The notes beneath the pieces were generated by a model. It was not told where the DNA came from, did not search any database, and worked only from the letters and a program-made list of their open reading frames with translations. This document shows, piece after piece, positions 1-8,400 of a stretch of 64,000 nt of DNA. The stretch is taken from positions 434,001-498,000 of the forward strand of contig NZ_JACHJY010000008.1 of the NCBI RefSeq assembly GCF_014203895.1. Direction: 5' to 3'. The DNA is from Streptomyces nymphaeiformis. Its GTDB lineage: Bacteria; Actinomycetota; Actinomycetes; Streptomycetales; Streptomycetaceae. The translations under genes and the position numbers were made by a program. Each line of letters begins with the position of its first letter. Within the stretch, counting starts at the first letter, position 1.

Positions 1-300
1 GGTCCGTACGCGCTGCTGCTCGGCGCCGACCAGTACCGGGCGGTTAGCGAGACCTCCGACCACGGCTACCCGATCGCCGCCCACCTCGCCCGGATGCTCG
101 ACGGCTCCCCGATCTGGGCGCCCGCCCTCGACGGCGGATTCGTCCTCTCCACCCGCGGCGGCGACTTCGAACTGCGCCTCGGCCAGGACGTGGCGATCGG
201 CTACACCGCGCACGACGCGACCAGTGTGCAGCTGTACCTCCAGGAGACCCTGACCTTCCTGGCCTACACGGACGAGGCCGTCGTCGTCCTGGAGCCCTGA
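1..300 (+). CDS. Encapsulin, family 1 shell protein (C-terminal part)
   Basis: The frame opens at the window edge, so only about the last 99 residues of a protein normally near 265 residues are seen. Visible family features are GPYALLLGAD, the SETSDHGYP stretch, an IWAPAL...VLSTRGGDFEL segment and the SVQLYLQETLTF strand near the end, all typical of the HK97-fold linocin/encapsulin family. Family 1 encapsulins self-assemble into a protein nanocompartment that packs a cargo enzyme, often a DyP peroxidase or ferritin-like protein. The cargo gene would lie upstream and is not visible. A gene on the same strand starts three bases after its stop. Confidence 0.95.
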   Translation, partial: GPYALLLGADQYRAVSETSDHGYPIAAHLARMLDGSPIWAPALDGGFVLSTRGGDFELRLGQDVAIGYTAHDATSVQLYLQETLTFLAYTDEAVVVLEP

Positions 301-303
301 ACC

Positions 304-939
304 GTGGACCGACGCCTGTCCGGCGCCGTGCCCCGGCTCGTCGCGTCGGCGTTCGGCGGCGCGGCGGCCGGCGCGTCCGTGGCGGCACTGACCCACGCGC
401 CGCTGGGCGTCCTCGCCGGCATCGCTGCCGCAGAGACCCTCTTCGTCGTCACCGGCTGGATCGTCCTGTGGCCCATGGACGCCGCCACGACCCACCACAA
501 CGTCCGGCGCGAGGAGTTCCGGCCCGTGGTCGAGGAACTCGTCGTCGTCGCGACCTCCCTGTGCGGGCTCGTCGGCATCGTGGTGCTGCTGCTGGTCGGC
601 CGCACCGACCTCAGCCACGCGGCGGCGGCGACGGCGCTCTGCGGCGTCTTCATGGCCTGGGCGGCGCTCCACCTCATGTACGCCACGAGGTACGCGTACC
701 TCTACTACGCCCTGAAGCCCGGCGGCGGGATCGACTTCAACTCCCCGTCCCCGCCGAAGTACAGCGACTTCCTCTACTTCAGCTTCAACCTCGGCATGAC
801 CTACCAGGTCTCCGACACGAACGTCTCCAGTGCCACGGTCCGGTCGATCGTCCTGCGGCACTGCCTGCTGTCGTACGTCTTCGGGGCGAGCATCCTGGCC
901 ACCACCATCAACCTCGTCACCGGGATCGTCACCGGCTGA
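304..939 (+). CDS. DUF1345 family membrane protein
   Basis: The 211-residue protein starts with GTG three bases after the encapsulin stop, so the two are probably cotranscribed. It has about five hydrophobic segments and the DUF1345 hallmark YSDFLYFSFNLGMTYQVSDT around residues 155-175, which gave the family call. No catalytic residues are recognisable and the function of the family is unknown. Linkage to an encapsulin could be incidental. It converges with the next gene, whose stop is 12 bases away. Confidence 0.85.
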   Translation: MDRRLSGAVPRLVASAFGGAAAGASVAALTHAPLGVLAGIAAAETLFVVTGWIVLWPMDAATTHHNVRREEFRPVVEELVVVATSLCGLVGIVVLLLVGRTDLSHAAAATALCGVFMAWAALHLMYATRYAYLYYALKPGGGIDFNSPSPPKYSDFLYFSFNLGMTYQVSDTNVSSATVRSIVLRHCLLSYVFGASILATTINLVTGIVTG

Positions 940-951
940 CCGGGGCGGGTC

Positions 952-1749
952 TCAGCGCCACCACGGCTCGCGTACGTAGCGGCTCTCCTCGCTCACGCAC
1001 CCGAGGCCGTTGGAGATCTGCTCCGAGTCGAGGTTCCAGCCGACCACGCCGTCGCCCTCGCGGCTCAGCTCGATCAGCCGGTCGCTCCCGGTCCGGGTGC
1101 CGTCCGTGACCCGGCACTCGACGATCCCCGTCCACGCCTGCCCGTCGAGTGCCGACGCGAACGCCAGGAACGGCAGCACGACCACCGTCAGGGACAGGGC
1201 CGCCCACTGCTCCGCCCCGGCGGCCCTGCGCAGCCAGACGGGCGGCCGGTAGCCGGGATCGCCGTGCCCGGCGCCGTCCTGCTCGCGGTGCTGGTGCGGC
1301 CGGCGGCGTCCCGTGCGGTACTCCACGACCACGCCCTGGCGCAGCGCGAAGGCCCCGAGCCCGGTGGCGAGTCCCCACCACGGGCCGAAGAAGCAGGCGT
1401 CGATGATCCCCACGGCGATCGGGTTGACGAGCGTGAGCGCCGCCCGCCGCAGGGTCCCCGCCGGTCCGCCGCCGAGGGGGACCGCGCCGCGCGCGGCGAA
1501 CAGGGCGAAGACCACCCGGGAGACGACGACGGCGAGGACGGACCCGAGGAGCGGGTCCGTGATGACCATGCCGACGAGGACGTCCGGCCAGTTCGCCGGC
1601 TCCATCCCGACCAGCACGTCACGGACGGCGTCACCGCCGCCGACCGTGTACGCCAGCTTCGTGACCGGCACGGCGAGGGCCAGCGCGAGCAGGACGGTGT
1701 GCCCGGGGCCGCCCTTGCGGTCGGCCTTCCTGAGTTGTTGCTCCCCCAC
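952..1749 (-). CDS. Hypothetical membrane protein
   Basis: I do not recognise this 265-residue protein. It has about four hydrophobic segments (roughly residues 18-36, 58-85, 105-135 and 180-200). A basic loop lies near residues 145-170, and a soluble C-terminal tail of about 70 residues contains two cysteines that could form a disulfide. It starts with GTG five bases after the stop of the GreA-like gene, which suggests coupled expression, but the pairing gives no functional clue. Confidence 0.7.
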   Translation of the reverse strand: MGEQQLRKADRKGGPGHTVLLALALAVPVTKLAYTVGGGDAVRDVLVGMEPANWPDVLVGMVITDPLLGSVLAVVVSRVVFALFAARGAVPLGGGPAGTLRRAALTLVNPIAVGIIDACFFGPWWGLATGLGAFALRQGVVVEYRTGRRRPHQHREQDGAGHGDPGYRPPVWLRRAAGAEQWAALSLTVVVLPFLAFASALDGQAWTGIVECRVTDGTRTGSDRLIELSREGDGVVGWNLDSEQISNGLGCVSEESRYVREPWWR

Positions 1750-1754
1750 CGCCG

Positions 1755-2219
1755 TCAGCCGAGCGAGAGCACGACCGCGGTCGTCCGGCCCTCGGGCGTG
1801 TCGTACGTGACGGTGTCACCGGCCCGGTGGCCGAGCAGAGCCCGGCCGAGCGGGCTGTCGGCGGTGACCAGCGTCGCGTCGAGGGCGTTCGCGAGCTCGC
1901 CGATGTGGAGGGTCGACTCGGTGCCGTCCTCGAACCGCACGGTCACGCTGCTGCCGACACCGACCGCGTCGGTGGACGGAGCCCCTGCGACGGACGCCTC
2001 CTCGAGCCGCCCCTCGATCTCGGTGATACGGGTGTCGAGGCGGTCGAGGTCGTCGCCGCGCTGCAACTCGTCGGCCTCGTCGGCCCGGTCGCCGACCTCG
2101 TCGCCACCGCCGTCCCGCAGGGTGGCGGCGACGGCCTCGCGTTCGACGCGCAGACCGGCGAGCTCGCGTTCGAGCTCCTCCCGGCCTGCGGCGCTGATGG
2201 GCTCGGGTCCACCGGTCAT
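1755..2219 (-). CDS. GreA/GreB-type transcription elongation factor
   Basis: The 154-residue product has the two-part Gre layout: an N-terminal helical hairpin (about 1-75, rich in E, R and L) and a C-terminal FKBP-like domain (about 85-154) with the SPLGRALLGHRAGDTVTY segment typical of Gre factors. Gre factors enter the secondary channel of RNA polymerase and stimulate cleavage of backtracked transcripts. The hairpin carries a DEVGDRADEADE run, so acidic residues are available, but I cannot place the canonical tip pair with certainty. It may be one of the Gre-fold paralogues common in actinomycetes. The ATG start at 2219 was chosen over much longer upstream frames because similarity begins there. 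Confidence 0.85.
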   Translation of the reverse strand: MTGGPEPISAAGREELERELAGLRVEREAVAATLRDGGGDEVGDRADEADELQRGDDLDRLDTRITEIEGRLEEASVAGAPSTDAVGVGSSVTVRFEDGTESTLHIGELANALDATLVTADSPLGRALLGHRAGDTVTYDTPEGRTTAVVLSLG

Positions 2220-2320
2220 TGCTGCTCCCGATTCTGCGGCGGCACGGACGACTGCCGGGGGATCATTCAGGACGAAACGGAGATTAACAGGCAGGTGGTC
2301 GTGGGGCGGAAGGACGCGCG

Positions 2321-3565
2321 TCAGCTTCCGCTCGGACTCGGCTTGGGCTCCGTCACCGGGATGTCGAAGACGTGGTCCGGGGTCACGATGCGGGTGATGG
2401 CCTGGCCGAAGAGCGTGCTGGGCTCGTTGTTGTCGTGCAGGACGTCCGTGTTGAGGAGGACCACCAGCGTGGCCTTCGCCTCCGGCAGGTAGACCGTGAG
2501 CGACTCGTAGCCCGGCAGGGAGCCGTTGTGGCCGATCCAGCCCTGGATGTCGAAGATGCCGAGGCCGTAACCGGCGCCGGGGACGCCCGAGGGGTACGTG
2601 TGCAGCCGCTCGGCCTGCGTCTTCGGCGTCAGCAGGGTGCCGGTCGCCACGACACGGGCCCAGGTGCGGAGGTCCTGGAGGTCGGAGATCATCGCACCGG
2701 CCGCCCAGCCCCAGGACGGGTTCCAGTCGGTGGAGTCCTCCAGCTTCCCCGAGGCGGTCTGCTCGGTGTAGCCGTGGGCGTGCGGGCTCGGGAACGCGGC
2801 GTCCGTCGGGAACACCGTGTGGGGCAGGCCGGCCAGCTCGACGACGTTCTTCTGGATGAACTCGTGCAGCGGAGTCCCGCTGACCTTCTCCACGACGAGA
2901 CCGAGCAGGATCAGGTTCGTGTTGCAGTAGTCGAACTCGGCGCCCGGCTGGAACTGGATCGGGTGCTTGAAGGAGTAGGCGAGCAGCTCCTGCGGGGTGA
3001 AGGGCCGGTACGGATCGGACGTGAGGGCCTTGTAGAAGCCTTCGTCCGCCGAGTAGTTGAAGAGACCGCTGCGCATGGACGCCAGGTTGCGCAGGGTGAT
3101 CTTGTCGCCGTTCGGCACGCCGTCGACGTACTTCGAGATCGGGTCGTCCAGGCCCACCTTGCCCTGGTCGACCAGTTCGAGCAGGGCGGTCACCGTGAAG
3201 GTCTTGGTCTCGCTGCCGATCCGCATGTAGAGCCCGGGGTCCATGGGCTCTCCCGTGGCCTTGTCGGCGATGCCGAAGGAGCGGATGTACGTCCCCTTGC
3301 CGGGAGCGGAGAGGGCGACGCTGACACCCGGGACACCGGTCTCCTTCATCACGTCCTGGATCGCCCGGTCCAGGCGCGCGGCGACGGCCGGGGTGAGTTC
3401 CGGGAAGTTCGCGTCCGCCGAGGGCGAGGGCGCCGCCGCCACCAGGGCGGCGGGGCCGGGGGGTTCGGCCGCGAAGGCCGCACCCGCGCCGACGGGGACG
3501 ACGAGGACGCCCACGGCCGCGAGGGCCGCGCAGACGCGTCGGTTCCGGGTGTGCGAGCACCTCAC
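2321..3565 (-). CDS. Secreted serine hydrolase, class C beta-lactamase / D-Ala-D-Ala carboxypeptidase family
   Basis: The GTG at 3565 is preferred because AGGAGG lies about six bases upstream; a GTG at 3595 would add ten residues. The product begins with a basic segment and an Ala/Val-rich signal peptide. Family motifs are SETK (nucleophile and base; the Ser is about residue 118), YCN about 110 residues later, and HNG near the C-terminus, in place of the SxxK, YxN and KTG/HxG boxes. It probably acts outside the cell on peptidoglycan stem peptides or similar amides or esters. Beta-lactamase activity is possible but cannot be inferred. It stands alone between divergent neighbours. Confidence 0.9.
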   Translation of the reverse strand: MRCSHTRNRRVCAALAAVGVLVVPVGAGAAFAAEPPGPAALVAAAPSPSADANFPELTPAVAARLDRAIQDVMKETGVPGVSVALSAPGKGTYIRSFGIADKATGEPMDPGLYMRIGSETKTFTVTALLELVDQGKVGLDDPISKYVDGVPNGDKITLRNLASMRSGLFNYSADEGFYKALTSDPYRPFTPQELLAYSFKHPIQFQPGAEFDYCNTNLILLGLVVEKVSGTPLHEFIQKNVVELAGLPHTVFPTDAAFPSPHAHGYTEQTASGKLEDSTDWNPSWGWAAGAMISDLQDLRTWARVVATGTLLTPKTQAERLHTYPSGVPGAGYGLGIFDIQGWIGHNGSLPGYESLTVYLPEAKATLVVLLNTDVLHDNNEPSTLFGQAITRIVTPDHVFDIPVTEPKPSPSGS

Positions 3566-3697
3566 GGCGGGCCTCCTGCCGGCCGGGGACAACACTCCAC
3601 CTCCAGGCTAGGTCGGCGCGGACGCCCTCGCATCGCGGCCCGGTCCGTCTGTTAGGTTGCGGATCTCTGACCCCGGGTCGAGAGGGAGAAGCGCACG

Positions 3698-4348
3698 ATG
3701 GCCGTCATCCACCACACCACCATGCAGCCCACCAAGCTGGAGCTGCTCGCCTCGTGGCTGCCCACCCGTGCCTGGTACGCCGGCGGGGCCGAGGAGCCCC
3801 GCCCCGCGAAGACGGGCGGCTTCCGGCTCGACGACCCGGCCGGCGAGGTGGGCATCGAGTTCATGGCGGTCACCGACGGCGCCGGTCCCGACGCGGTCAC
3901 CTACCTGGTCCCGATGACCTACCGCGGCGAGCCCTTGGAGGGCGCCGGGCACGCCCTCATCGGCACCTCCGAGCACGGTGTCCTCGGCACGCGCTGGATC
4001 TACGACGGCGTCCACGACCCGGTGCTCGTCGCCGAGTTGTACGCCCTGCTCGCCGGCCGGGCCGAGGCGCAGGCCCAGTCCGTCGACAGCACGCCCGACC
4101 CCACCGTCGCCGCCTCGCTCGCTCCCGCCGGGACCGGGGCGGAGCTCGTAGGGGTCACGGACGGCCCCGACCACACCGACGTGGTGGTACGGGAGACCGG
4201 CGCGGCCGCGCCGCTGACGCTCCGGGTGCGGCGCGTCCTGCGCCCCGGCGAGGACGGCGGCCCCGGCCGCGGCCGGGTCACGGCCGAGTGGCGTCTCGCC
4301 GACGGCACCACCGCCCGCGGCGCGTACGCCGTCGCCCTCGCCGAGTAG
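3698..4348 (+). CDS. Maltokinase N-terminal cap-like domain protein
   Basis: The 216-residue protein starts ATGGCCGTCATCCACCACAC and contains a LLASWLPTRAWY segment near residue 20. That matches the N-terminal cap domain of mycobacterial/streptomycete maltokinase (Mak/Pep2) in a stand-alone form without the kinase domain. Such proteins are often annotated '1,4-alpha-glucan branching protein' from the fused context. Function is uncertain; a role near trehalose/alpha-glucan metabolism is inferred from the family only. A GGGAGAAG ribosome binding site lies about nine bases upstream of the ATG. Confidence 0.75.
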   Translation: MAVIHHTTMQPTKLELLASWLPTRAWYAGGAEEPRPAKTGGFRLDDPAGEVGIEFMAVTDGAGPDAVTYLVPMTYRGEPLEGAGHALIGTSEHGVLGTRWIYDGVHDPVLVAELYALLAGRAEAQAQSVDSTPDPTVAASLAPAGTGAELVGVTDGPDHTDVVVRETGAAAPLTLRVRRVLRPGEDGGPGRGRVTAEWRLADGTTARGAYAVALAE

Positions 4349-4355
4349 GGCCCGC

Positions 4356-5429
4356 TCAGACCCAGTTGACCTCCGCCTTCTCAAGCAGCGGGTCCTCCAC
4401 GAGCTCCCACAGCGGGACGGCGAAGTTCCCCGTGCGGTAGCGGCCCCCGAAGTGCAGCCCGAGGACCCGGTGGTCCGCGAGGTCGAACACCGGGGAGCCG
4501 CTGTTGCCGCCGAGCGTCGAGCAGTCGTGCTTCATCACCAGACCGCCCGGGGTGAACTCGGTGGCCGTGCCCGGCTGGAGCCGCTTCACGTTGTAGACGT
4601 CCATGAAGATCCGGCGCATCGACTCGGGCTCGTTGCGCCGGCCGTCCCAGGCCGGGTAGCCGATCACGTACACCGGGCGGCCCGGCAGGCTCGCGGGCGC
4701 GTCCGCCGCGACCGCGAGCGGCGTCGGCAGGCCGTCCCCGGACGCGGGCTCGACCCGGAGCAGGGCCATGTCGACGTCCGGGTGGATGCCGATGACGTCG
4801 GTGATCTCGTACGGCACCGAGGGCCCGGGGGGTCCGCCCTCGGCGGGCAGCTCCTCCGCCGGGTCGACCCGCGCCGACATCCCGAACTCCAGAGCCCAGC
4901 GTTCGTCCTCGAAGCGGCTGAACTCCGCCGCCACGTGACGGTTCGTCATCACGGTGCGCGGGCCCACCAGGAACGCCGTGCCGATCCAGTCGAGGCTGGG
5001 GTGCCCGGTGACCTCGACCCGGCCGACCCGCAGGAGCGACTCGCGGATCGCGGGCCGCTGCGGCTCCAGGACCGCCCACTCGTCGTGCTGCGGGGCGAAG
5101 TCCTGGCGCTGCACCAGGATGGCGGGCCGGCCCTCCAGGAGGACGATCGCCTCCACGCCGAAGGTCTCGTCCCCGTCGAGCTCGTCCTCGCGGTGCGCGG
5201 CCAGCTTCTCCAGGCCGCTGACCCCGGCCTCCAGGACGCGGGCCCGCTCGTCACGGGCGAAGCGGGAGATCTCGGCGGCCGGTGCCGCGTCGGCGGGCAG
5301 TTCGAGCGCCGACTCGGCGATCTCCGCCTCCAGTTCCGCGCGCACCCGCGCGGCGACCTCCCGCAGATCGTCGAAGATCCGCTCGGCGCCGGTCGCCACC
5401 GGCGACACGCTCCGTGGTCCGTTCGGCAT
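4356..5429 (-). CDS. Trypsin-like serine protease (conflict-locus protease 1)
   Basis: The 357-residue protein has an N-terminal helical region (about 1-90) of unknown type and a chymotrypsin-fold domain (about 130-345). The catalytic triad is visible: His165 in TNRHVAAE, Asp220 in DVDMALLRV and Ser310 in GGNSGSPVF. There is no signal peptide, so it should act in the cytoplasm, unlike most Streptomyces trypsins. Its ATG lies six bases after the stop of the 1807-aa STAND protein, which carries a second trypsin domain, so the two are very probably one operon. This arrangement suggests an effector or downstream target protease in a conflict system. Substrates are unknown. Confidence 0.9.
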   Translation of the reverse strand: MPNGPRSVSPVATGAERIFDDLREVAARVRAELEAEIAESALELPADAAPAAEISRFARDERARVLEAGVSGLEKLAAHREDELDGDETFGVEAIVLLEGRPAILVQRQDFAPQHDEWAVLEPQRPAIRESLLRVGRVEVTGHPSLDWIGTAFLVGPRTVMTNRHVAAEFSRFEDERWALEFGMSARVDPAEELPAEGGPPGPSVPYEITDVIGIHPDVDMALLRVEPASGDGLPTPLAVAADAPASLPGRPVYVIGYPAWDGRRNEPESMRRIFMDVYNVKRLQPGTATEFTPGGLVMKHDCSTLGGNSGSPVFDLADHRVLGLHFGGRYRTGNFAVPLWELVEDPLLEKAEVNWV

Positions 5430-5435
5430 GGTCGC

Positions 5436-8400
5436 TCACCTCGGCTTCGCGTTCGGTTCCCCCCGGGCCGGCCGCCCGGACTGGGACGCCATGATCTCCG
5501 CGTACAACTCGGGCCGGAACTCCCGGAGATGGGCCAGGATGCCGCTCATCTGGGTGCCCACGTTCACGAACCGCGTCCGGGCGCCCTGGAACTCGACCTC
5601 GTCCACCTTCCGCGTCCCCCGGTGCAGCCCCACGACCGTCCAGTCGTCGAGGCAGACCGGGGAGCCGGAGGAACCGCCCCGGGTGTCGGTGAAGTACAGG
5701 ATGTCGTGCTCGTCCGCCCGGTAGACCAGGTTGTTGCGGAGGGCGACCCGCTTCGGCAGTCCGCCCGGGTGCTGGATGATGTTGACCGGGACGCGCTGCC
5801 GCTCGCGGACGAGCAGCGGCCTGGTGGAGATCCGGAGCGTCGGCCGCTCCTCCTGGTCGGCGGAGAGCCGCACGATGGCGTAGTCGAGCGTCGCGTCCCA
5901 GGCCGCGAGCTCACCCGCCGTCGCCTCCGGCGCGGCCGCCGCGTTCTCGACGAAGTCGAAGCGGGATCGGGACATCAGCGCCTGGAGCCGCAGGTCCGTG
6001 TCGCTCACGTACGGCCGGACGCCCGCCTCCCACGAACGGGCCATCACCACGTGGTGGTTGGTGATCAGCAGCCCGGGGGCGATCATCCAGCCGGTGCCTC
6101 CGTGCGGGTACGCCGGCAGGAGCGGCTCCCCCGACTCGTACGGCGGGATCCGCAGCAGCGCCACGGAGGCGCCGGCCCGGATGCCGCCGTGCAGGAACTC
6201 GTACGGCACGGTGTCGTCCTGGAGGACGATCTCCTCCTTCATCTCCCCGGGCATCATCTCCGCCGGAAGCTCCGCCTCGCCCGTGATCGCCCGGGCCACG
6301 GTGTCCAGGGCGCCCTGGAGGACGGCGCGCGGGCCCGGCTCGTGGGTCTGCTCGAGCGCGTTGTGCAGCCAGATCTCCAGCGGCACCAGACCGTCGAGGA
6401 GGCGCTCGACCTGGTTCATCGCGTCCAGGTCGGCGTGCGTCTGCTCCAGGGGGTCGTCGAGGGGTTCGAGCTCGGCCGTGAAGTAGCCGGGGATGCCCTT
6501 GAGCAGCGCCTGGCGCAGGCTCCGGTCGGCGAGCCCCGCCTCCATGGCGGCGTTGCGCACCCGGACCAGCTCCGGCTGCGGCAGGAACGGCACCTTCCGG
6601 AGCGCCGCCCCGGCGGCGGTCGGCGGCGGTCGGGTCCACAGGCCGGTCCCTCCCGGCCGGGAACGGGTCCACCGGCCGGTGCCTCCTCGGCGGGGCCGCG
6701 CACCGGTGCGTCCCCGCCGGACGTGGAGCCGGAGTCTCCGCTCCGCGCCGTCCCCCTCGTCGGCCGCTGCCGGTGGAGGCGCACCGGGCCCCGGCTCCGC
6801 GCCGTACCCGTCACGGAGGTCCTCTCCGGGCGGAGGCGGCGGGGGAGTGCCGGCGCCGCGCGGGGCCGGGCCCGCGTCCATCGCGGAGGCCACCCCGAGC
6901 AGCAGGTCCCCGCTGCCGTCCCGGAGCGTGAGCGCCTGCCGGGCGACGCTGTCGAGGGTGCCGCGCCGCCGCGCCTCCCGCAGGTCCCGCTCGATCCGCT
7001 CCAGGTCCGGGCGGTCCCCGCCCGGGGAGCCCTCCGATCCGGCGGCGGACTCCAGGATGCGGGTCAGCGGCACGCGCAGGCCCGGCTGGTCCGTGAGGGC
7101 GGCGTCGATCCAGCGGGCCAGCTCGGTGACCACCGTCTCCTCGTCCACCGGAAGTCCCACGAGCCGCAGCGTGTGCTCCAGGAGCCGGGGGTCCGCCCGG
7201 TACGCCGCGGCCGCCGCCGTACGGGCCAGCGAGGGCTGCCGGGCCAGGTCCGCGTCCGGCATCCCCCGCAGCGTCCGGGCAAGGCGTTCCTCCGCCGGGG
7301 CGGCGTCGACGTCCGCGAGCGCCGCGAGACGCGACCGGGCGACGAGCACCCCCAGCGACTCGTGGCGCAGGCCGAGCCCCGAGGCGATCTCCTCCGCCTC
7401 CTGGAGGTCACGGTCCGCCTCCGCGAACGCGCCGGAGTCCTGGGCGAGCCGCGCCGACAGCTGGAGCAGTTCGAGCTGCGTCTCCGCGCAGCCCGCCTCC
7501 TCCGCCCGGTCCACGGCCCGCTGGGCACCCTCGCGGGCCTCCGCGGTCCGCCCGGAGCGGGCGAGGGTCTCGGCGAGCAGCGCGTGCAGCCTGCTGCACG
7601 GCGTCCACGGCCGCCGCTCCGAGAGCCGCTGGCCCGCTGCCTCCACGTACCCCTGGGTGAGCAGGTCCTCGACCTCGCGGGCCGCGATCAGCTCCCAGTC
7701 CTCCTGGTCGGCCTCGGTCATGATCTGGTCGGGCACGTGGCCGCCGATCCTGCCGAGGAGGAACGCCGCCGAGCGGTGCGACATCTCCCGGTGCGCCGAG
7801 CCGCCCAGGTAGGGGGCGACGCCCGGCTCCCAACGGGCCTCCACCGTACGGGGGTTCTCGCCGAGCCGGAGCCGGTGGTAGATCTCCTCGGCGCGGTCCC
7901 GCGGCCCCTCGCGGGCCGCGTAGTACGCGACGGCCCGCCGGTCCACGGCCCGCATCAGATCGGTCCGCGCACTGTCCGAGAGGCGCAGCATGATGGCCCG
8001 CAGATCGTCGCGGTGCCGGATGGCCTCCGGTCCCGCCGACTCCATCAGGTCGGCCCGGGAGGTGAGCAGACCGTAGAGCCGCCGGGCCTCCCCGGCACTG
8101 TCGACGACGAGCCCCGCCGGCCCGGCGAGGACCTCCCGGATCAGGTCGGGGGTGATGAAGCGGAGGGCGAGACCCGCCTGCACGAGGGCCCGGACGTCGT
8201 CCTCCGCGATGTGGTTGAGCAGTCGGTCGTACAGCGTGCCCTGGATCAGCATCTGGTCGACCTGACGGTCGAAGTAGCGGCGCCGGGAGGGCAGTCCGCG
8301 CAGCAGCTCGCCGAGCGAGGGGGAGTCGGCGCCGATGGCGACCGCCGTCCGGGCCGCCAGCTTGAGGCTCAGCGGATGGCCGCCGATCCGGTCGACGAGG

